Part shown: in pieces, positions 61,831 through 64,000 of the stretch
Layout: each line of letters starts with the position of its first letter
Numbering within the stretch: position 1 is the first letter of the stretch
Source of the DNA: Chloracidobacterium sp.
GTDB lineage: Bacteria > Acidobacteriota > Blastocatellia > Pyrinomonadales > Pyrinomonadaceae
Reading direction: 5' to 3'
NCBI GenBank assembly: GCA_016706275.1
Contig: JADJJY010000002.1
Coordinates: 234,001 to 298,000 of the forward strand
Length of the DNA: 64,000 nucleotides
The notes under the pieces: generated by a model
Databases searched by the model: none
What the model was told of the DNA's origin: nothing
The model's input: the letters and a program-made list of their open reading frames with translations, nothing else
Program-made: the position numbers and the translations under genes

Positions 61831-62363
61831 TATATTTCCTCGACCAAGATGTCCGAATTCGTGTAAATACAGATCTCGCCCGCTATTCGCAAAGACTCTT
61901 CGGCGATCTCTTTGGCGGTCAGCGACGTATGTTTCACCAACGCGCGGGCCGCCGCGAGGGCGTACATACTGCCCGAGCCGACCGACAGCAGACCATCATC
62001 CGAAGAGATCACATCCCCTTTACCAGATATGAGAAAAGCGTCGGTTCCGTCGGCGACGATTAGCAACGCCTCGAGATTTCGTAAGTATTTATCTGTACGC
62101 CAATCTTTACTGAGTTCTATCGCGGCACGCTCTAGCTGGCCTTGAAACTGTTCGAGCTTTGTTTCAAATCGAGTCAGCAGCGAAAATGCATCGGCTGTTG
62201 ACCCAGCAAAACCAGCAAGTATCTTACCGTTCGAAATACGCCGGACCTTGCGGGCATTGGATTTGAGGACAGTTTCGCCGAGCGTGACCTGACCGTCGCC
62301 AGCCATCGCTGTTTGGCCGTTGCGTGTAACGAGCAGAACGGTCGTCGAGCGAATTCTCGCCAT
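61830..62363 (-). CDS. hslV: HslV peptidase
   Basis: About 177 residues from ATG 62363; the frame also has ATG 62381. The catalytic Thr is exposed after a short propeptide (MARIRS|TTVLLVTRNG). AGDGQVTLGETVLK, AGFAGSTADAFSLL, KDWRTDKYLRNLEALL and GSGSMYALAAARAL follow the family. It forms the two-ring peptidase chamber of HslUV. It looks intact, unlike HslU. Confidence 0.93.
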   Translation of the reverse strand: MARIRSTTVLLVTRNGQTAMAGDGQVTLGETVLKSNARKVRRISNGKILAGFAGSTADAFSLLTRFETKLEQFQGQLERAAIELSKDWRTDKYLRNLEALLIVADGTDAFLISGKGDVISSDDGLLSVGSGSMYALAAARALVKHTSLTAKEIAEESLRIAGEICIYTNSDILVEEI

Positions 62364-62415
62364 ATTGCTTTCTTGCCGCATAAAAACTCAATGATAAGGT
62401 TTTAATTTCAAATGC

Positions 62416-62518
62416 TCAAGAGAGTCGAAGGAAGTGTGGTAAGTCAGGGAAGTCTAGAAAGTCCAAATAGAGCGACTTTCTAGACATACTAGACTTTCAA
62501 CACTCTCTTGACTCTCTC
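62416..62518. repeat. imperfect inverted repeat of AGAGAGTC / TCTAGAAAGTC words
   Basis: The left arm (62416-62463) and right arm (62474-62518) match through TCTAGAAAGTC and GAGAGTCAAGAGAG-type blocks, with several mismatches. It lies between the divergent hslV and C26 genes and again shows the word-repeat design. Confidence 0.65.
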
Positions 62519-62546
62519 GTCGATATGTCTGAACATTAAAGGGTTT

Positions 62547-63278
62547 ATGGGAAAGCGTCCGAGAATAGGCATCACGATGCGGCTGGAGATGGAAACCCGC
62601 AGGTTTTATCTTGGCCGCGACTACAGCGAGGCCATTGAGGCTTGCGGCGGCGTTCCTGTGCATATCGCGTTGATCCCAAAGGCGGGGTATATTGCGGAGG
62701 CTGTCGCCGGTCTAGACGGGATTCTGCTCCCGGGGAGCAATACCGATATCGATCCGCATTACTACGGCGAAGAGCCGCATCATCGGCTCGGAACGGTGAT
62801 CACGGAAAAAGATCAAACCGATCAGCTTGTTTTGGCAGAGGCTGAAAAGCTCGGATTGCCGCTTTTGGGTATTTGCTACGGTATGCAGGCTTTGAATGTC
62901 TTTCGCGGAGGTTCGCTGGTACAGGACATTGAATCGCAGGTAAAGGGAAGTCATAAGCATGAACAAGGTGCTCCGCACACGCGGAATTCGCACAGCCTGC
63001 GCTTCGCAAGAGGCAGTGTTTTGGCTGGCCTCGCGGCGGTAAAGGGTACGAAGGTCGAAATTCGAGTCAATTCGTCGCATCATCAGGCGGTTGGCAAGAT
63101 AGGGAAGAATTTAAAAGCAGTGGCATGGGCGAAAGACGGCGTGATCGAATGCGTCGAAGATATGCGAAAGGGCCGTTTTATTATGGGTGTTCAGTGGCAT
63201 CCGGAACTGACCGCCCCGGCGGACACAGTTTCCCGAGAGATATTCGAGCTTTTTGTCGATAAATGCAGAAAGGCGTAA
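62547..63278 (+). CDS. gamma-glutamyl-gamma-aminobutyrate hydrolase family protein (peptidase C26)
   Basis: About 243 residues from ATG 62547; the frame opens at 62508 in the repeat. Class I glutamine-amidotransferase fold: nucleophile Cys in LLGICYGMQALNVFRGG near 110, and the His-Glu pair in MGVQWHPE near 220. SHKHEQGAPHTRNSHSL and NSSHHQAVGKIG match the PuuD/C26 type. It hydrolyses gamma-glutamyl bonds; the substrate is unknown. Confidence 0.88.
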   Translation: MGKRPRIGITMRLEMETRRFYLGRDYSEAIEACGGVPVHIALIPKAGYIAEAVAGLDGILLPGSNTDIDPHYYGEEPHHRLGTVITEKDQTDQLVLAEAEKLGLPLLGICYGMQALNVFRGGSLVQDIESQVKGSHKHEQGAPHTRNSHSLRFARGSVLAGLAAVKGTKVEIRVNSSHHQAVGKIGKNLKAVAWAKDGVIECVEDMRKGRFIMGVQWHPELTAPADTVSREIFELFVDKCRKA

Positions 63279-63415
63279 CTTCGGACCGCGGGGTTCGTGT
63301 GATTAGACAGGTATTACGGTTTTTACAAGTTAAAGTAAAATCTCAGGTGCTGCAACATATTTATTAACAGCACTTAAAGGCAAAACTTAAAGTAGATAAT
63401 AGAGAGCAAATATTG

Positions 63416-63796
63416 ATGGATAATCCGATATTGGTTGGTGTGATTTCATGGTTCGTACCCGGCCTCGGGCATTTGATGCAGGGGCGGGTGGTTAGAGGCG
63501 CGATCATTGCGGTGATCGTTTGGTCGATGTTCGTTATCGCTCTGTTGAGCGGCGGTGCTCATTATCCGGGCTTTGATTTCAAGGACGGCACGCTGCTCTA
63601 TTTGCTCAATGTCTTTGCCCGTTTTGGCAACGGTTTAGGGGCGATCGTGAGTTTTATCATGGCAGGTACGCCTTCGCCGCAGGTTGCCGCACTTGCTACA
63701 TTCGAATATGGCGGACGCTTTCTAGAGGTTGCGGGGCTACTCAATTATCTGGCTACTGTTGACGCCGTCGATATCTCACTCGGGAGGAAAAAATGA
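63416..63796 (+). CDS. small membrane protein (DUF6677-like)
   Basis: 126 residues from ATG 63416. Three hydrophobic segments, with the N-terminal signature ILVGVISWFVPGLGHLMQGR followed by RGAIIAVIVWSMFVIALLSGG. It resembles the small acidobacterial DUF6677-type proteins; this assignment is from memory of the pattern. The stop overlaps the next start by ATGA. Confidence 0.6.
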   Translation: MDNPILVGVISWFVPGLGHLMQGRVVRGAIIAVIVWSMFVIALLSGGAHYPGFDFKDGTLLYLLNVFARFGNGLGAIVSFIMAGTPSPQVAALATFEYGGRFLEVAGLLNYLATVDAVDISLGRKK

Positions 63797-63963
63797 TCCA
63801 TTTTCTTTACCTCATAGGATTCGCATTTTTTGTCTCGACAGCGTTTGCGATATTTTCTAACGGAACGACGCGGGAACGAGTATTTTACGGCGTCAAAACG
63901 TTTTTGCAGTTTACGGTGATAAGTCTCGTACTGGCTTGGATCCTGTATTTTATCCCGTGGTAG
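63793..63963 (+). CDS. small two-helix membrane protein
   Basis: 56 residues: MIHFLYLIGFAFFVSTAFAI is one helix, then a short charged loop (NGTTRERVFYGVK), and FTVISLVLAWILYFIPW is the second. It overlaps the preceding gene by four bases (ATGA), so it is translated with it. No family recognised. Confidence 0.6.
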   Translation: MIHFLYLIGFAFFVSTAFAIFSNGTTRERVFYGVKTFLQFTVISLVLAWILYFIPW

Positions 63964-64000
63964 AAACATGAGTTTCTCTCAAAAATCCTGAATTTTTGGT

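Noticed and set aside
63964..64000. ATG at 63968 as another gene start
   Set aside because: It stops after seven codons; nothing else is seen to the window end.

Overview
The window looks like a chromosomal segment of an acidobacterium, most likely of the Blastocatellia / Pyrinomonas-like group. That placement is inferred from gene content: a very large Oar-like TonB-dependent receptor with an N-terminal carboxypeptidase-regulatory-like domain, many Ser/Thr kinases, FHA proteins and zinc-ribbon proteins, secreted LVIVD/FG-GAP and VIT-VWA proteins, and a peptidoglycan/FHA/PP2C locus. It could not be tested by database search. I see no rRNA, CRISPR array, insertion sequence, phage or plasmid module. 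Base composition looks balanced, apart from the receptor gene at 3779-7489, which looks AT-richer.

Layout. 1-9.3 kb: secreted and envelope proteins (VIT-VWA, YCF48/BNR-like propeller, Oar-like receptor, S41 protease). 9.5-13.1 kb: an M16 protease pair whose catalytic member is frameshifted, and two overlapping VOC genes, one frameshifted. 13.3-15.2 kb: a Rad52-like annealing protein divergent from an XRE regulator, with an operator-rich spacer. 15.3-24.3 kb: housekeeping genes (DAHP synthase, ArgRS, then folE-metG-tatD, YajQ, polyprenyl synthase, HARE-HTH protein). 24.4-34.7 kb: LVIVD/FG-GAP protein, an FHA-PrsW fusion, tRNA-Lys(CTT), two Ser/Thr kinases, zinc-ribbon membrane proteins and a GT2 glycosyltransferase. 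34.7-41.5 kb: O-antigen ligase-like protein, MaoC, YihY, LURP-one-like, alr, acyl-CoA carboxylase beta and an RNA methyltransferase. 41.6-47.8 kb (minus strand): FhaA-like protein, PBP, RodA/FtsW and PP2C phosphatase, an arrangement like the actinobacterial shape/phosphosignalling locus. 48-56.6 kb (plus strand): five prepilin-type genes, then a receptor kinase with an SH3-like outer domain and a second DUF3662-FHA protein. 56.6-64 kb: DUF402 and MarR genes with a phased operator array, transaldolase, FAH-family enzyme, FN3 lipoprotein, hslV/hslU, a glutamine-amidotransferase-like hydrolase and two small membrane proteins.

The genes form an unusually dense phosphosignalling neighbourhood: three Ser/Thr kinases, one PP2C phosphatase and four FHA proteins, interleaved with cell-wall synthesis and type IV pilus genes. 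The most notable anomalies are: an HslU lacking the segment that normally carries Walker B; a hairpin-rich element inserted in frame in the MetRS linker; a family of long imperfect inverted repeats built from short repeated words at gene ends (one supplies the end of the tatD reading frame); and five TTAG[C/G] half-sites at exact 22-bp spacing upstream of the MarR gene.
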